A DNA stretch of 61,180 nucleotides. It comes from an uncultured Cyclobacteriaceae bacterium (GTDB taxonomy: Bacteria; Bacteroidota; Bacteroidia; Cytophagales; Cyclobacteriaceae). This document shows positions 1-9,900 of the stretch, piece by piece (positions within the stretch are counted from its first letter, which is position 1; each line of letters starts with the position of its first letter). A program made the position numbers and the translations under genes. The stretch covers positions 1-61,180 of the forward strand of contig CANLOE010000032.1 in assembly GCA_947492745.1 (NCBI GenBank), in the 5' to 3' direction. The notes beneath the pieces were generated by a model, which was given only the letters and a program-made list of their open reading frames with translations, was not told where the DNA came from and did not search any database.

Positions 1-73
1 ATTTCCCTGTAAGACATAGATTCACGGCCATCAATTTGAATTCCTTGTCGTACTTCCTTCTTGTTTTCTTCAT
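1..73 (-). CDS. IS3-family transposase OrfA, N-terminal fragment
   Basis: An ATG at 73 on the minus strand opens a frame that runs off the left edge after 24 codons. The visible peptide contains TRRKYDKEFKLMAVNLCLTG, a basic start typical of the helix-turn-helix N-terminus of IS3-family OrfA proteins (HTH_8/HTH_28 type). In that family OrfA binds the IS ends and OrfAB, made by frameshifting, carries the DDE transposase. Only the first residues can be judged, so whether the element is intact is unknown. Confidence 0.7.
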   Translation of the reverse strand, partial: MKKTRRKYDKEFKLMAVNLCLTGK

Positions 74-129
74 TCTTTCTGTAAGTTAACCCTATTGAGC
101 TTTTCTTACTGTCCAGTCAAATGTATACA
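1..129 (-). mobile_element. IS3-family insertion sequence, left end only (cut by window edge)
   Basis: The minus strand from about 129 toward 1 reads as the 5' end of an insertion sequence. A terminal TGTATACAT comes first, then a leader of about 55 bases, then the start of an OrfA-type transposase at 73. A TG terminal dinucleotide and an OrfA start close to the end fit the IS3 family. The outer boundary at 129 is inferred from the TG alone because the other end and any target duplication lie outside the window. Confidence 0.6.
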
Positions 130-269
130 CTCCACACAGCAACCGTCATCATGTTCAAATTTTGAGAACTTTCGGTAGTCCCGATGTACCGGCAAACGTA
201 GCGATGCAGCAGTAAGGTGTCCTCTTTTAGAAGCAAAACGGAACGAAATACACGAAATTTTGAATAGCG

Positions 270-303
270 CTTGCCTTGCGCATTGAAATTAACCTTATGT
301 TTG
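270..303 (+). promoter_or_regulatory. Candidate promoter for the rhomboid gene
   Basis: TATGTTTG at 296-303 matches the Bacteroidota -7 consensus TAnnTTTG exactly. A TTG at 271-273 lies 22 bases upstream, slightly further than the usual 19-20, and another at 276-278 is 17 bases away. The start codon at 375 would give a leader of about 65 bases. The match is to a short consensus, so this is only a candidate. Confidence 0.35.
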
Positions 304-374
304 TCCTATGAGGGCGTGGCCCTTATGCTTTCATTGTATTTTCCTTTTCTACAACGACAACTAAGATATTGCTC

Positions 375-995
375 ATGGAACTGTCCGCAACGCTGATTAT
401 CTCTATACTTACCGTTCTGGCTTCTTTTTACGCCTGGAGCAATAACGAAGTCATGTCCAAATGGATTTTCAACCCTTATACTATCCAAAACCACAAAGAG
501 TACCATAGGTTCATCACATCAGGTTTCATCCATAACGATCAGATACATTTGTTCTTCAATGTATATGTTTTCTATTCTTTTGGCGGCACGGTAGAAAAAT
601 CATTTATAGGTATCTTCGGTCCCGTAGTCGGCGTAGTCGCCTATTTGACACTCTATCTTATGGGAATCGTTGTCTCGGACATCCCTACCTATCTTAAGCA
701 TAAGAACAACGTCCATTACAATGCATTGGGGGCATCGGGAGGCGTTTCCTCGGTGCTGTTCAGCTTCATTCTCTTCTATCCTTTTGTGGGTATTGCTCCT
801 TATGGCATCGGCTTTCTGTCCTTACCGGGTATTGTTTGGGGTTTGGCTTATCTGGCCTATTCTTACTTTATGAGTAAAAAGCAACGTGATAATATCAATC
901 ATGATGCTCATTTTTTTGGTGCGGCCTTTGGTCTGGTTTTTACTTTTTTGATTGCACACAGTTATGTTATGGAAGCTTTGGGCAGCGTTCTTTAA
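375..995 (+). CDS. Rhomboid family intramembrane serine protease
   Basis: This is a 206-residue polytopic membrane protein. Rhomboids cleave transmembrane segments inside the bilayer with a Ser-His dyad. The catalytic serine lies in GASGG (Ser121) and the histidine in HDAHFFGAAFG (His179). An Asn in HLFFN (residue 62) fits the oxyanion-side HxxxN region. About six hydrophobic segments are visible, as in minimal bacterial rhomboids. ATG at 375 was chosen; the in-frame TTG at 369 would add only two residues. The stop codon TAA (993-995) overlaps the target duplication and first base of a foldback element starting at 995, so the natural C-terminus may have been changed slightly. The substrate cannot be inferred. 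Confidence 0.9.
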   Translation: MELSATLIISILTVLASFYAWSNNEVMSKWIFNPYTIQNHKEYHRFITSGFIHNDQIHLFFNVYVFYSFGGTVEKSFIGIFGPVVGVVAYLTLYLMGIVVSDIPTYLKHKNNVHYNALGASGGVSSVLFSFILFYPFVGIAPYGIGFLSLPGIVWGLAYLAYSYFMSKKQRDNINHDAHFFGAAFGLVFTFLIAHSYVMEALGSVL

Positions 996-1084
996 CCCAA
1001 ATTGATCAATAGGATGTTGTGATGAGGGCATAAAACACGCTAAAATCTGCGGTCCAGGTGAGGAGGCTTAATGCATGATCCGGG
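995..1084 (+). mobile_element. ACCC-end foldback element B1 (interrupted)
   Basis: The element starts ACCCAAATTGATCAATAGG directly after TTA at 992-994 and resembles the copy at 44945 as far as about 1072. It is broken at 1084 by the IS4-like remnant. A matching end, ATGATTTGGGT followed by TAA, reappears at 1933-1943. Its first base overlaps the rhomboid stop codon. Confidence 0.6.
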
Positions 1085-1115
1085 CAATGTCGTTTAGTTA
1101 AGGGAAAAGTGTTAA

Positions 1116-1342
1116 CCTAGGGTTGTAGGAAAAGGGAGCGATAATTTTTCAGTAGCGCATTTAAAAGTACAGAGATCCTTTACCTTTTCGGAGGATCTTT
1201 CAACCCTCATAAAAACAGAGATCGAAGATGGTTCCGTCAAGGAACGGTTCAGGGTTTCCGGAACGGATTTCACACGCAACAGGGGCCTGGGGTTTTCTTC
1301 TCTGGTCCACTTCCCGTTACCATTGGGCAAGGGCAGCCTTCA
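1116..1342 (+). pseudogene. IS4-family transposase, 5' remnant
   Basis: The plus-strand frame from 1116 to the start of element A1 encodes HLKVQRSFTFSEDL, then a stretch ending KERFRVSGTDFTRNRGLGFS and SLVHF. This is the pattern of the N-terminal region of IS4-type DDE transposases, with the conserved FTRxRxLxFSxLV block. No ATG is visible and a stop lies at 1113, so the start is lost. The frame is cut by a foldback element at 1343 and the catalytic domain is absent. Confidence 0.65.
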
Positions 1343-1509
1343 ACCCAAAATGTCCATTAGAAAATCTATTCCAGACTTAACTGGCTTCAAATCAGTAAAT
1401 AAATACGTTTTTTGAATTCACCGTAGCGGTGCTACGCTGAACCCAAGAAAACGCACTGATTTATTGCCATTTAAGTCCTCATGACGAAGTTCCAACGAAC
1501 ATTCTGGGT
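1343..1509 (+). mobile_element. ACCC-end foldback element A1
   Basis: This 167-bp copy starts ACCCAAAATGTCC and ends TTCTGGGT. Its halves are imperfect reverse complements, with an apical hairpin CGTAGC-GGT-GCTACG. It is nearly identical to copies at 11916 and 48498 (reverse). The flanks are TCA on the left and TAA on the right, so a target duplication is not preserved. Confidence 0.8.
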
Positions 1510-1512
1510 TAA

Positions 1513-1634
1513 ACCCAAATTGATCAATAGGATTTCATCATGAGATCATTAAGGTATAAAACCTGCGTAGCATAAAACTGCTGATTTTGAAGTGATCTAT
1601 GCTCACAATAGGAAGGTTATCGATCATTTTGGGT
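1513..1634 (+). mobile_element. ACCC-end foldback element B2 (short)
   Basis: This 122-bp copy starts ACCCAAATTGATCAATAGG and ends GATCATTTTGGGT. It is flanked by TAA on both sides (1510-1512 and 1635-1637). It abuts A1, sharing the TAA between them. It is about 45 bp shorter than other B copies, apparently through loss of central sequence. Confidence 0.75.
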
Positions 1635-1710
1635 TAAAAAGTGCCGTGAAAGAGGGATAGATACTTCTGCGCTGAAATAGTAAGGCCAAACAGGACTGTC
1701 AATAGAATTA

Positions 1711-1869
1711 TACAAATTTAGGTTTTAAATGTCGTATAAGATTCCGCTGGTCATTTTGTTTCAATCAAGGCGAGAACCGCAGGAATAGCAGCGCTATCCC
1801 GAGGATTGTCAACGCAGAGTGAAGCAAAATGAACAGGAAGATATGCGATATTTGAAAGCTAAGTTTGTA
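1711..1869 (-). mobile_element. TACAAA-end foldback element C1
   Basis: This 159-bp copy is flanked by TTA on both sides (1708-1710 and 1870-1872). It begins TACAAATTTAGG and ends CTAAGTTTGTA. The whole element is an imperfect inverted repeat with an apical hairpin around GATAGCGCTGCTATC or a close variant. It lies in the orientation opposite to copies at 12087, 19533, 23802 and 24212. Confidence 0.85.
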
Positions 1870-1947
1870 TTAGAAGGTATGGAGGAAGACCTGCCGGTTT
1901 TATGGCTTACAAACCTTAACTAAACGACATTGATGATTTGGGTTAAA

Positions 1948-1982
1948 CAACAAAAAGTCCCGAAACTCGGGACTTTTTGTTG
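1948..1982 (-). terminator. Rho-independent terminator of nrdBA
   Basis: Perfect 16-bp arms (1948-1963 and 1967-1982) with the core AAGTCCCGA/TCGGGACTT enclose a 3-base loop. The A/T tails on both sides make it usable in either direction. It lies 46 bases beyond the nrdA stop codon. Confidence 0.9.
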
Positions 1983-2027
1983 TTTATGTAATTGATTGTT
2001 GGCTGTAGTAGGCCGATTGTTCCCGGC

Positions 2028-4397
2028 TTAGGAGCCACAAGCCTCGCAGTCGTCCGGATTGTCCAGAGAACATGCCATGTCAGATTGATTTTGCGCCAAC
2101 TGTTCTGCGGTGATTTGCGTTTGAGCAGCAGCTTTATCTACGGTAAACTTAATGGCATCTGTAGCCGCTTTAGAGCGTAAGTAATACATTCCTGTTTTCA
2201 GACCTTTTTTCCAAGCATAAAAATGCATGGATGTCATCTTACCAAAGTTAGGGTCTTGAATATGAATGTTCAGGCTCTGGCTTTGGCAGATATAGGCGCC
2301 TCTGTCAGCGGACATATCGATGATGGCCTTTTGTGATATTTCCCAAACCGTTTTATACAGGTCTTTGATATTCTGAGGAATCTCTGGAATGTTCTGGATA
2401 GAACCGTTGGCCTGTATCAATCGATTTTTCATACTATCGTTCCACATACCCAAATCGATAAGGTCTTTCAATAAGTGTTTATTGACGACAATAAATTCTC
2501 CAGAAAGGACTCTACGGGTATATATATTGGAAGTATAAGGTTCAAAGCACTCATTGTTACCTAAAATCTGCGAAGTAGAGGCGGTAGGCATCGGAGCTAC
2601 CAAAAGCGAATTCCTTACACCATGTTTTTTGACTTCTTTTTTCAGGCTATCCCAGTCCCAGCGTTGTGAATTGGGACTGACACCCCACATATCGAACTGG
2701 AATATCCCCTTGGATACGGGAGAACCTTTGAAGGTCTCATAAGGACCGTCAATCTTGGCCAGGTCCTTGGAGGCGGTCATCGATGCGAAGTATATCGTTT
2801 CGAAGATGTCCTTGTTCAGGCCTCGGGCCTCTTCGGAGTCGAAGGGCATTCTTAGCTTGATAAAAGTATCCGCCAGACCTTGTATGCCCAAACCTATAGG
2901 GCGATGGCGCATGTTGGAGTTTTTGGCTTCGGGTACGGGGTAGTAATTGACATCAATGACCTTATTCAGGTTCTTGGTAGCCACATAAGTAATCTCGTAC
3001 AGTTTTTGATGGTCGAAAGTACCTTCTTCCGTGACGAATTTCGGTAGTGCCAAAGAAGCAAGGTTACATACAGCTACCTCATCGGGAGCGGTATATTCGA
3101 TGATCTCAGTACAAAGATTACTGGACTTGATGATACCTAGGTTCTTTTGGTTTGACTTTTTATTGGCGGCATCTTTATAGAGCATGTAAGGAGTACCTGT
3201 TTCGATTTGAGACTCCAGTACTTCAAACCATAAGTCCTGTGCTTTTACGGTTCTTCTTCCTTTACCTTCTTTTTCGTACTTAGTGTATAGCCGCTCGAAC
3301 TCTTCGCCATAGCATTCGGCAAGACCAGGAGCTTCATTAGGACAGAAAAGTGTCCAATCTTCATTGTTTTCGACTCTTTTCATGAAAAGATCAGATATCC
3401 ACAATGCGTAGAATAAATCTCTGGCTCGTAATTCTTCCTTACCGTGATTTTTCTTTAAGTCCAGAAAATCAAAAATATCCGCATGCCAAGGTTCCAGATA
3501 GATAGCAAAGCTACCTTTTCTTTTTCCTCCACCTTGATCGACATAGCGGGCGGTCATATCGAAGTTGCGCAACATGGGGACGATACCATTGGACACGCCA
3601 TTGGTCCCTTTGATATAAGAACCCGTAGCACGTACATTATGGATGCTCAGACCGATACCACCTGCGGATTGTGAGATTTTTGCACATTGTTTCAGTGTAT
3701 CGTAGATACCATCGATACTATCGTCCTTCATAGTCAACAGGAAGCAGGAGGAAAGCTGGGGTTTTGGTGTACCGGCATTGAACAAAGTAGGTGTCGCATG
3801 GGTAAACCATTTTTCCGAAAGAAGATTATAGGTTTCAATGGCCGCTTCAATATCGTCCATATGAATCCCAATGGCAACACGCATCAACATATGTTGTGGA
3901 CGTTCTACGATTTTCCCATCGAGTTTCATCAAATAGGAACGTTCCAAGGTTTTGAATCCAAAATAATCGTAGCTAAAGTCCCTATCGTAAATAATGGATG
4001 AGTCCAGTAGTGCTGCATTCTGTTTGATGATACCATAAACCTCTTTGGAAATCAATGAAGCATTCTCCCCTGTTTTGGGATCGATGTAAGTGTACATTCG
4101 CTTCATGGTATTGGAAAAGGACTTGCTGGTCACCTTGTGCAGGTTGGAAATGGCAATCCTTGCTGCCAACAGGGAATAATCAGGGTGTTTTGTAGCCAAA
4201 GAAGCAGCGGTCTCAGCGGCTAGATTATCGAGTTCGATAGTGGTCACGCCATCATAAATTCCTGATATCACTTTTTTGGCGATTTCTACCGGTTGTACAA
4301 AGTTAATATCAAGTCCGTAGCACAGCTTTTCTATACGTGCAGTGATTTTGTCAAATCTCACTGACTCCCGCCTACCGTCTCTTTTTACTACTAGCAT
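2028..4397 (-). CDS. nrdA: Ribonucleoside-diphosphate reductase, alpha subunit (class Ia)
   Basis: This 789-residue protein is the catalytic subunit that reduces ribonucleoside diphosphates to deoxyribonucleotides in the cytosol. An ATP-cone allosteric domain fills about residues 1-95. The active site is visible as Cys218 in SSCF, Asn427/Cys429/Glu431 in SSNLCTEI, and the partner cysteine near 444 in [27 protein letters not shown] is the conserved C-terminal phosphate-binding block. The tail ends CEACGS, the CxxC pair that passes electrons from thioredoxin or glutaredoxin. It lies 35 bases downstream of nrdB and shares its terminator, so the order is nrdB-nrdA. Length and motifs are full, and there is no intein or truncation. 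Confidence 0.97.
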   Translation of the reverse strand: MLVVKRDGRRESVRFDKITARIEKLCYGLDINFVQPVEIAKKVISGIYDGVTTIELDNLAAETAASLATKHPDYSLLAARIAISNLHKVTSKSFSNTMKRMYTYIDPKTGENASLISKEVYGIIKQNAALLDSSIIYDRDFSYDYFGFKTLERSYLMKLDGKIVERPQHMLMRVAIGIHMDDIEAAIETYNLLSEKWFTHATPTLFNAGTPKPQLSSCFLLTMKDDSIDGIYDTLKQCAKISQSAGGIGLSIHNVRATGSYIKGTNGVSNGIVPMLRNFDMTARYVDQGGGKRKGSFAIYLEPWHADIFDFLDLKKNHGKEELRARDLFYALWISDLFMKRVENNEDWTLFCPNEAPGLAECYGEEFERLYTKYEKEGKGRRTVKAQDLWFEVLESQIETGTPYMLYKDAANKKSNQKNLGIIKSSNLCTEIIEYTAPDEVAVCNLASLALPKFVTEEGTFDHQKLYEITYVATKNLNKVIDVNYYPVPEAKNSNMRHRPIGLGIQGLADTFIKLRMPFDSEEARGLNKDIFETIYFASMTASKDLAKIDGPYETFKGSPVSKGIFQFDMWGVSPNSQRWDWDSLKKEVKKHGVRNSLLVAPMPTASTSQILGNNECFEPYTSNIYTRRVLSGEFIVVNKHLLKDLIDLGMWNDSMKNRLIQANGSIQNIPEIPQNIKDLYKTVWEISQKAIIDMSADRGAYICQSQSLNIHIQDPNFGKMTSMHFYAWKKGLKTGMYYLRSKAATDAIKFTVDKAAAQTQITAEQLAQNQSDMACSLDNPDDCEACGS

Positions 4398-4432
4398 ATA
4401 ATTCTTTTTAACAAGGTGTAAAATGGGATTAA

Positions 4433-5422
4433 TTAAAAATCTTCGTCCAATGAAAATTTAGGACTATCCTCTTCCGCTTTGTTCATGACTCCTGCCTTCT
4501 GGTACTCTCCTACTCTTTTTTCAAAGAAGTTGGTCTTTCCTTGCAGGGATATCATCTCCATAAAATCAAAAGGATTACTGGAATCAAAGATTTTTTGGCA
4601 ACCCAACTCCGCTAAGAGTCGGTCTGCTACAAATTCAATATACTGACACATCAGGTCAGCGTTCATACCGATCAGATTGACAGGCAGTGCATCCGTCACA
4701 AATTCTTTCTCGATAGTCACGGCATCCTTTATTATAGTGACAACCGTTTCTTCCGATAATTTGTTCACCAAATGATTATTATACAATAAACAGGCAAAAT
4801 CACAGTGTAGACCTTCATCCCTTGAAATAAGCTCATTCGAAAAACTCAAACCGGGCATCAGTCCCCTTTTCTTCATCCAGAATATGGAACAGAAGGAACC
4901 CGAAAAGAAAATGCCTTCTACCGCAGCAAACGCTATCAATCGCTCCGCGAAGGAACCTTCGTCAATCCATCGTAATGCCCAATCTGCTTTCCTCTTAACG
5001 CATGTCATCGTGTCGATAGCATTGAAAAGACGGTCTTTCTCCTTATTATCCTTGATATAAGTATCAATGAGTAGAGAATAGGTCTCGGAGTGGATGTTCT
5101 CGATGGCTATCTGAAAACCATAAAAGAACTTGGCTTCAGTGTATTGTACTTCGGCCACAAAATTTTCCGCTAGATTTTCATTGACAATACCATCACTGGC
5201 TGCAAAAAAAGCAAGTACATGTGAGATAAAATGTCGTTCACCATCATTAAGACTTACCCAGTCTTTCAAATCCTGACTCAAATCGATTTCTTCTGCTGTC
5301 CAGAAACTGGCTTCTGCTTTCTTGTAATACTCCCAAATATCATTGTGCTTTATAGGGAAAAGTACAAACCTGCCATTATTTTCCGTCAAGATTGGCTCTT
5401 CGGACTCATTTACACTATTCAT
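4433..5422 (-). CDS. nrdB: Ribonucleoside-diphosphate reductase, beta subunit (class Ia)
   Basis: This 329-residue radical-generating subunit holds a diiron-oxo centre and tyrosyl radical that start catalysis in NrdA. Probable iron ligands are Asp47 in EIDLS, Glu108 and His111 in [10 protein letters not shown], Glu169 in AAVEGIFF, and Glu203/His206 in SRDEGLH. The radical tyrosine is Tyr115, four residues after His111, as in eukaryote-like R2 proteins. The radical Tyr is retained, so it is not a class Ic enzyme. It is the first gene of the nrdBA unit. ATG at 5422 fits the family start. No NrdR-box pair was recognised upstream. Confidence 0.96.
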   Translation of the reverse strand: MNSVNESEEPILTENNGRFVLFPIKHNDIWEYYKKAEASFWTAEEIDLSQDLKDWVSLNDGERHFISHVLAFFAASDGIVNENLAENFVAEVQYTEAKFFYGFQIAIENIHSETYSLLIDTYIKDNKEKDRLFNAIDTMTCVKRKADWALRWIDEGSFAERLIAFAAVEGIFFSGSFCSIFWMKKRGLMPGLSFSNELISRDEGLHCDFACLLYNNHLVNKLSEETVVTIIKDAVTIEKEFVTDALPVNLIGMNADLMCQYIEFVADRLLAELGCQKIFDSSNPFDFMEMISLQGKTNFFEKRVGEYQKAGVMNKAEEDSPKFSLDEDF

Positions 5423-5854
5423 ACCACGAATCTTATATTTATAATTGAATTAATATCTGATTTTCAAACGCATAGCTTATCAAACATGCATGAGAATAAT
5501 TTACGCCTAAATTTCAACTAACTCAAGACGCTTGAGTACTATAACCGGAAAAGTAACGTAACCTATCTGTTTTTGTTGAAAACCAAACAAAAAAGCATAT
5601 AGTCTTATTGATTAAAGATATAAGGGAAGCTTTCTAGCTTTTTGTGCTTACAAAGATGAAAAAAAGTACGTAGAAAATCAATGGAAAAGAGAAGCATAAA
5701 AGAGTTTTTTATTTAGAAGCAATTTTATCACAACCAATTGATTTTCAGTTGTTTTGATGAAATTTATAAACTAATACTTTTATTAAATATCGCAATATTA
5801 TAAGGCGTAAATTTTCAAAAAAAACATATCGCAGGCCATTAACGAGGTGTAAGG
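5423..5854. other. Long divergent spacer between nrdB and rplU
   Basis: This A+T-rich spacer separates divergent nrdB and rplU. No ORF with recognisable coding character and no foldback element were found. It holds a small perfect palindrome at 5521-5537 and, at its rplU side, a clear promoter. A promoter for nrdB must also lie here, but no convincing TAnnTTTG match was found on the minus strand. Confidence 0.6.
5521..5537. promoter_or_regulatory. Short perfect palindrome upstream of nrdB
   Basis: ACTCAAG-ACG-CTTGAGT is a perfect 7-bp inverted repeat about 100 bases upstream of the nrdB start. It could be an operator for the nrd unit or a chance hairpin. It does not match the NrdR box. Confidence 0.3.
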
Positions 5855-5885
5855 TTTGATTTTAAGGCAAAACCAGCTATATTTG
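5855..5885 (+). promoter_or_regulatory. Bacteroidota housekeeping promoter of rplU-rpmA
   Basis: TTTG at 5855-5858, a 19-base spacer and TATATTTG at 5878-5885 match the Bacteroidota sigma-A consensus (TTTG at -33, TAnnTTTG at -7) exactly. Transcription should start near 5892, about 30 bases before the rplU start codon. Confidence 0.8.
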
Positions 5886-5923
5886 CAGCTCATTTTTAAA
5901 AAAAATATTTCTAACAATCTATT

Positions 5924-6235
5924 ATGTACGCAATAGTTGACATAGCCGGAAAGCAGTTCAAAGTAACGCAAGACCAGTTCGTGTATGCACCAAAAATGCA
6001 AGGCGAAGAAGGCGCTTCCGTAGAGTTCGACAAGGTATTGTTATTGGATAACGATGGTAAGGTCGAAGTAGGTGCTCCCCTGATCAGTGGCGCAAAGGTA
6101 TCCGGGAAGATTCTCGGACATGTAAAAGGAGACAAAGTCATCGTCTTCAAAAAGAAAAGAAGAAAAGGGTACAAAAAGAAGAACGGTCACAGACAGGACT
6201 TCACCAAGATTTTAATTGAAGGAATTTCTAACTAA
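5924..6235 (+). CDS. rplU: 50S ribosomal protein L21
   Basis: This 103-residue protein binds 23S rRNA (domain II region) in the large subunit. It begins MYAIVDIAGKQFKV, the family start, and its C-terminal half is rich in Lys/Arg with KKKRRKGYKKKNGHRQ, the usual rRNA-binding basic segment. Length is normal. It is followed by rpmA after 7 bases, the conserved L21-L27 pair, and is driven by the promoter at 5855-5885. Confidence 0.97.
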   Translation: MYAIVDIAGKQFKVTQDQFVYAPKMQGEEGASVEFDKVLLLDNDGKVEVGAPLISGAKVSGKILGHVKGDKVIVFKKKRRKGYKKKNGHRQDFTKILIEGISN

Positions 6236-6242
6236 ATAAGAT

Positions 6243-6509
6243 ATGGCACATAAGAAAGGAGCCGGTAGTTCCAAGAACGGAAGGGAATCGGCCAGTAAAA
6301 GACTCGGTGTTAAAATATATGGTGGACAGGCAGCCGTTGCCGGTAATATCATCGTTAGACAAAGAGGAACCAAGCACCACCCAGGACAAAATGTGGGTAT
6401 GGGAAAAGACCATACTTTATTTGCTCTGAAGCACGGTCATGTAATTTTCAAGAAAGGTAGAAGGAATAGGTCTTATGTTTCTGTTGAACCTTTTGAAGCA
6501 GAAGCTTAG
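6243..6509 (+). CDS. rpmA: 50S ribosomal protein L27
   Basis: This 88-residue protein's N-terminus reaches toward the peptidyl-transferase centre. It begins [20 protein letters not shown], the classic L27 start with no cleaved N-terminal extension (unlike Firmicutes). [20 protein letters not shown] is the conserved central block. It is cotranscribed with rplU and ends before a strong terminator at 6541-6568. Confidence 0.97.
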   Translation: MAHKKGAGSSKNGRESASKRLGVKIYGGQAAVAGNIIVRQRGTKHHPGQNVGMGKDHTLFALKHGHVIFKKGRRNRSYVSVEPFEAEA

Positions 6510-6540
6510 GCGATATAAAGCTTAGAAGCAAAATGTTAGA

Positions 6541-6568
6541 AAAACATTCCGAAAATTCGGAATGTTTT
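6541..6568 (+). terminator. Rho-independent terminator after rpmA
   Basis: Arms 6541-6553 and 6556-6568 pair perfectly around AACATTCCGAA/TTCGGAATGTT with a 2-base loop. A run of T continues to 6573. Confidence 0.92.
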
Positions 6569-6573
6569 TTTTT

Positions 6574-6941
6574 GAATATAGTGTTCCCAAAATCGATTTT
6601 TCACACTTTTTAAATCCCTGCTTACTAGATAGTTATGATTTTTACAGGGTGTTGATTTCCCATTTTTTTCAATTTTGCCCTAAACGGAAGGTGTATTTTT
6701 TCAAACGAGCTAAAATATCAGGTGTTTTTTTGCGAAATTCTTTAATTTGTCACTTTGTTTTACTGCGATTTTTTTAAAATGCCAAAAAAAACACACTTAT
6801 TGCATTGATAACCAGCTTTTTTACTGCTTTTACGAGAATATGAGAGTTACCAGAGTGTGTTTTTTTTGTTAAATGGTCATATCTTGGGAGAATGTTGCCT
6901 TTAACAAAAGGCGAAAAAATTTAACCACTAACATTATTCAA
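6574..6941. other. A+T-rich leader upstream of the first susC
   Basis: This region is rich in T and A runs, holds no foldback element and shows no coding sequence that could be supported. The last part, with TTAACC at 6921-6926, resembles the leaders of the other two susC genes. No exact TAnnTTTG promoter was found. Confidence 0.5.
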
Positions 6942-9900
6942 ATGAAAAAAAAACTACTCTTTTTATTGGTCTTTTCCATGCTTGCTACTTTTTCCCAAGC
7001 ACAGGAGGGGACTGTTTCGGGTAAGGTAACTTCGGAGGAAAACGGAGAACCCATACCTGGTGTAAATGTTGTCCTTAAAGGGACAACTATCGGAACCATC
7101 ACGGATGTGGATGGGCGATATCAGTTGAAGGTGCCCAACACAAAAGGGGTACTGACTTTTAGCTTCATTGGTCTCATTTCTTCAGAGGTTCCCATAGCCA
7201 ACCAGACCACAATCAATGCAAAGATGTCCGCTGATGTAAAACAGCTGAGCGAGGTTGTAGTAACGGCACTGGGCATCTCACGGGAGAAGAGGGCGCTAGG
7301 TTATGGCACCCAAGAAGTATCCGGAGATGAACTCAACAAAGTACAGACAGATAACTTTGCGAACTCCCTATCCGGAAAAGTAGCGGGTGTGAGTATTAAA
7401 AGGAACAATAACATGGGTGGTTCGACGAATGTTGTTATCCGCGGAAATTCTTCCCTGACCAATAATAACCAGGCACTATTTGTCGTAGATGGAGTTCCCA
7501 TTAGTAATATAAATACCAATAGCTCCTCTCAATCTCAAGCAGGCTCAGGTTACGATTATGGAAATGCCGCTTCGGACATCGACCCCAATAGTATCGAATC
7601 GGTCAATGTGCTGAAAGGGGCCGCAGCGACCGCACTTTATGGCTCTCGTGCTGCCAATGGAGTTGTTATGATTACCACGAAAAAAGGAACCGCAAAAAAA
7701 GGGGTAGGTATCACACTCAACTCTGGCGTGACCCTAGGTACCATAGATAAGCGTACCTTCCCCAAATACCAAGACCAGTATGGTGCTGGCTATGGAGGTA
7801 ACGACTGGTTAAAAGGTGATATCAATGGAGATGGTGAAGACGACCTTATCGGTAATATAGGAGATGATGCTTCTTATGGCCCTGCTTTCGACAAAGACCT
7901 TTTGGTATACCAATGGAATGCGTTCGATCCGGAGTCCCCCTACTTTGGCCAGAGAACTCCTTGGGTATCCGCAGGAGATAATGGAGCGGCTTCCTTTTTC
8001 GAAACGGCAGTGACCTTAAGTAATAATATCGCTATTACCGGAGGTTCTGATGCAGTGAACTACCGACTGTCCTATACCAATTTCGATCAGAAAGGTATTC
8101 TTCCCAATAGTGAGCTGAAAAGAAACAATTTCAATATCAATCTCTCGGCTAAAGTAAGCGAACGGCTTACCGCTACGGGTATGGCCAATTTTATAAGAAC
8201 GACGGGACTGGGCCGTAATTCTACAGGTTATAATGATAATATCATGGGTATGTTCCGCCAATGGTGGCAGACCAATGTTGACGTGCAGCAACAAAAGGAA
8301 GCTTATTTTAATACAGGAAGAAATGCCACGTGGAATTATAAGGCTTATGATAAACTAGTGCCCATCTACTGGGACAATCCCTATTGGACAAGGTACGAGA
8401 ACTTCCAAAATGATGAAAGAAACCGTATCATTGGCAACATTGCTCTAAATTATCAGCTTACCGATGGTCTGTCCCTGTACGGGCGTATCACCGCGGATAC
8501 CTATCGAGAACTACAAGAGGAGCGAAGAGCGGTCGGTAGTGTGCCCAATGCCTTTGGTGTAGGTGGCGGTAGTGACGGTAGTATTGGTCGGGTAAATGCC
8601 GGTTCCGGGTATCAACGTAGAGATATCGCATTCAGTGAGTACAACTATGACCTGATGCTGAACTTTGATAAAGATCTTTCCCGAGATTTCAGTTTGAAAG
8701 GGGTTTTGGGTATGAATATACGAAGAAATTATTTCGAGTCTTCTTTGGCCTCTACGAATGGAGGGTTAAATGTAGAAGGGTTGTATTCTCTGCAAAATAG
8801 CGTAGGTCCACTGGCCTATCCGAAAGAAAGAGATGAAAAAATAGGCGTGAACGGTATCTATGGAAGTTTCTCTGTAGGCTACAAGAACTACCTCTTTTTG
8901 GACGGTACTTTGAGAAGAGATCAATCGTCCACATTACCCACTGCGAACAATTCCTATTACTATCCTTCCATTGCTTCTAGTTTGGTCTTTACGGAGCTGG
9001 TGGAGATTCCTGCCGTTTCTTTTGGTAAAGTACGCTTGAATTATGCTCAAGTAGGTAACGATGCCCAGTTTGATCTGATCAGGGACACCTATGATGTCAG
9101 TCAGGCTTTCAACGGAGCTAATACATCGATTGCCAATACGAAGAAAAATCCTGAATTGAGACCCGAAGAGACCAAAAGTATCGAGGCAGGACTGGAGATG
9201 TTCTTCTTGAATCGACGGGTTGGGCTAGACCTTGGAGTGTACAAGACCAATTCGATAGACCAGATCGTACCCATCAGGGTTTCTGAAAGTACAGGGTACC
9301 GTTTTAAGGTGATAAATGCGGGCGAGATAGAAAATAAAGGTATAGAACTATCACTATCGGGCACTCCTATCCAGAAAGAAAACTTTGAGTGGAACGTAAA
9401 CGTCAACTGGACAAAGAATGTCAACGAAGTAGTATCTCTCGGTGAAGGTATCGAAAACCTACAATTGGGCTCTTTTCAGGGAGGTGTCACACTCAATGCG
9501 GCCCTAGGGCAGCCTTATGGCGTTATTTACGGCACGGATTATACCTATCATGAAAATGGAAGTAGGATAATCAACCCGGATAACGGGCGGTACATTGTTA
9601 CCGGCAGTTCTGATAATGCCATCGGTAATGTCAATCCCGACTATCTGATGGGAATCACCAATAGCTTTACCTACAAAAACGTTAGTTTAGGTTTCTTGAT
9701 CGATATCCAGAAAGGAGGAGATCTGTTTTCTCTGGATATGTACTATGGCCAAGCGACGGGATTATATGAGGAGACGGCCTTTATCAATGACCTGGGCAAC
9801 CCTGTACGGAACGCTCTGAGCGAAGGGGGAGGCCTGATCAATGAAGGTGTCAATCCTGATGGAACGGTCAATACTACCCGACTCGCTGCTGATGAATTCG

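Larger units (their letters stand above)
1085..1932 (+). mobile_element. Decayed IS4-like insertion sequence
   Basis: A perfect 19-bp inverted repeat marks both ends: CAATGTCGTTTAGTTAAGG at 1085-1103 and its reverse complement at 1914-1932. Just outside, ATGATCCGGG (1075-1084) and ATGATTTGGG (1933-1942) agree at 8 of 10 bases and may be a worn target duplication. Inside are the 5' part of an IS4-type transposase, then foldback elements A1, B2 and C1, and a short tail (about 1873-1932) that could be the transposase 3' end. Most of the transposase is missing, so the element cannot move by itself. IS4 assignment rests on the protein fragment. Confidence 0.6.

Noticed and set aside
1112-1330. A 72-codon open frame on the minus strand
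   Set aside because: It is the shadow of the plus-strand IS4 transposase remnant, whose peptide is family-like, whereas the minus-strand product resembles nothing.
995-1943. The regularly recurring intergenic sequences could be taken for a CRISPR array
   Set aside because: Copies are scattered over the whole window, lie in both orientations, are 117-172 bp long and have no regular spacers or cas genes.
3687-4001. A 104-codon plus-strand frame inside nrdA
   Set aside because: It lies fully within a highly conserved gene on the other strand and has no family features.
5423-5854. NrdR boxes upstream of nrdB
   Set aside because: No pair of ACACTATATATAGTGT-like 16-mers was found; only an unrelated 7-bp palindrome is present.
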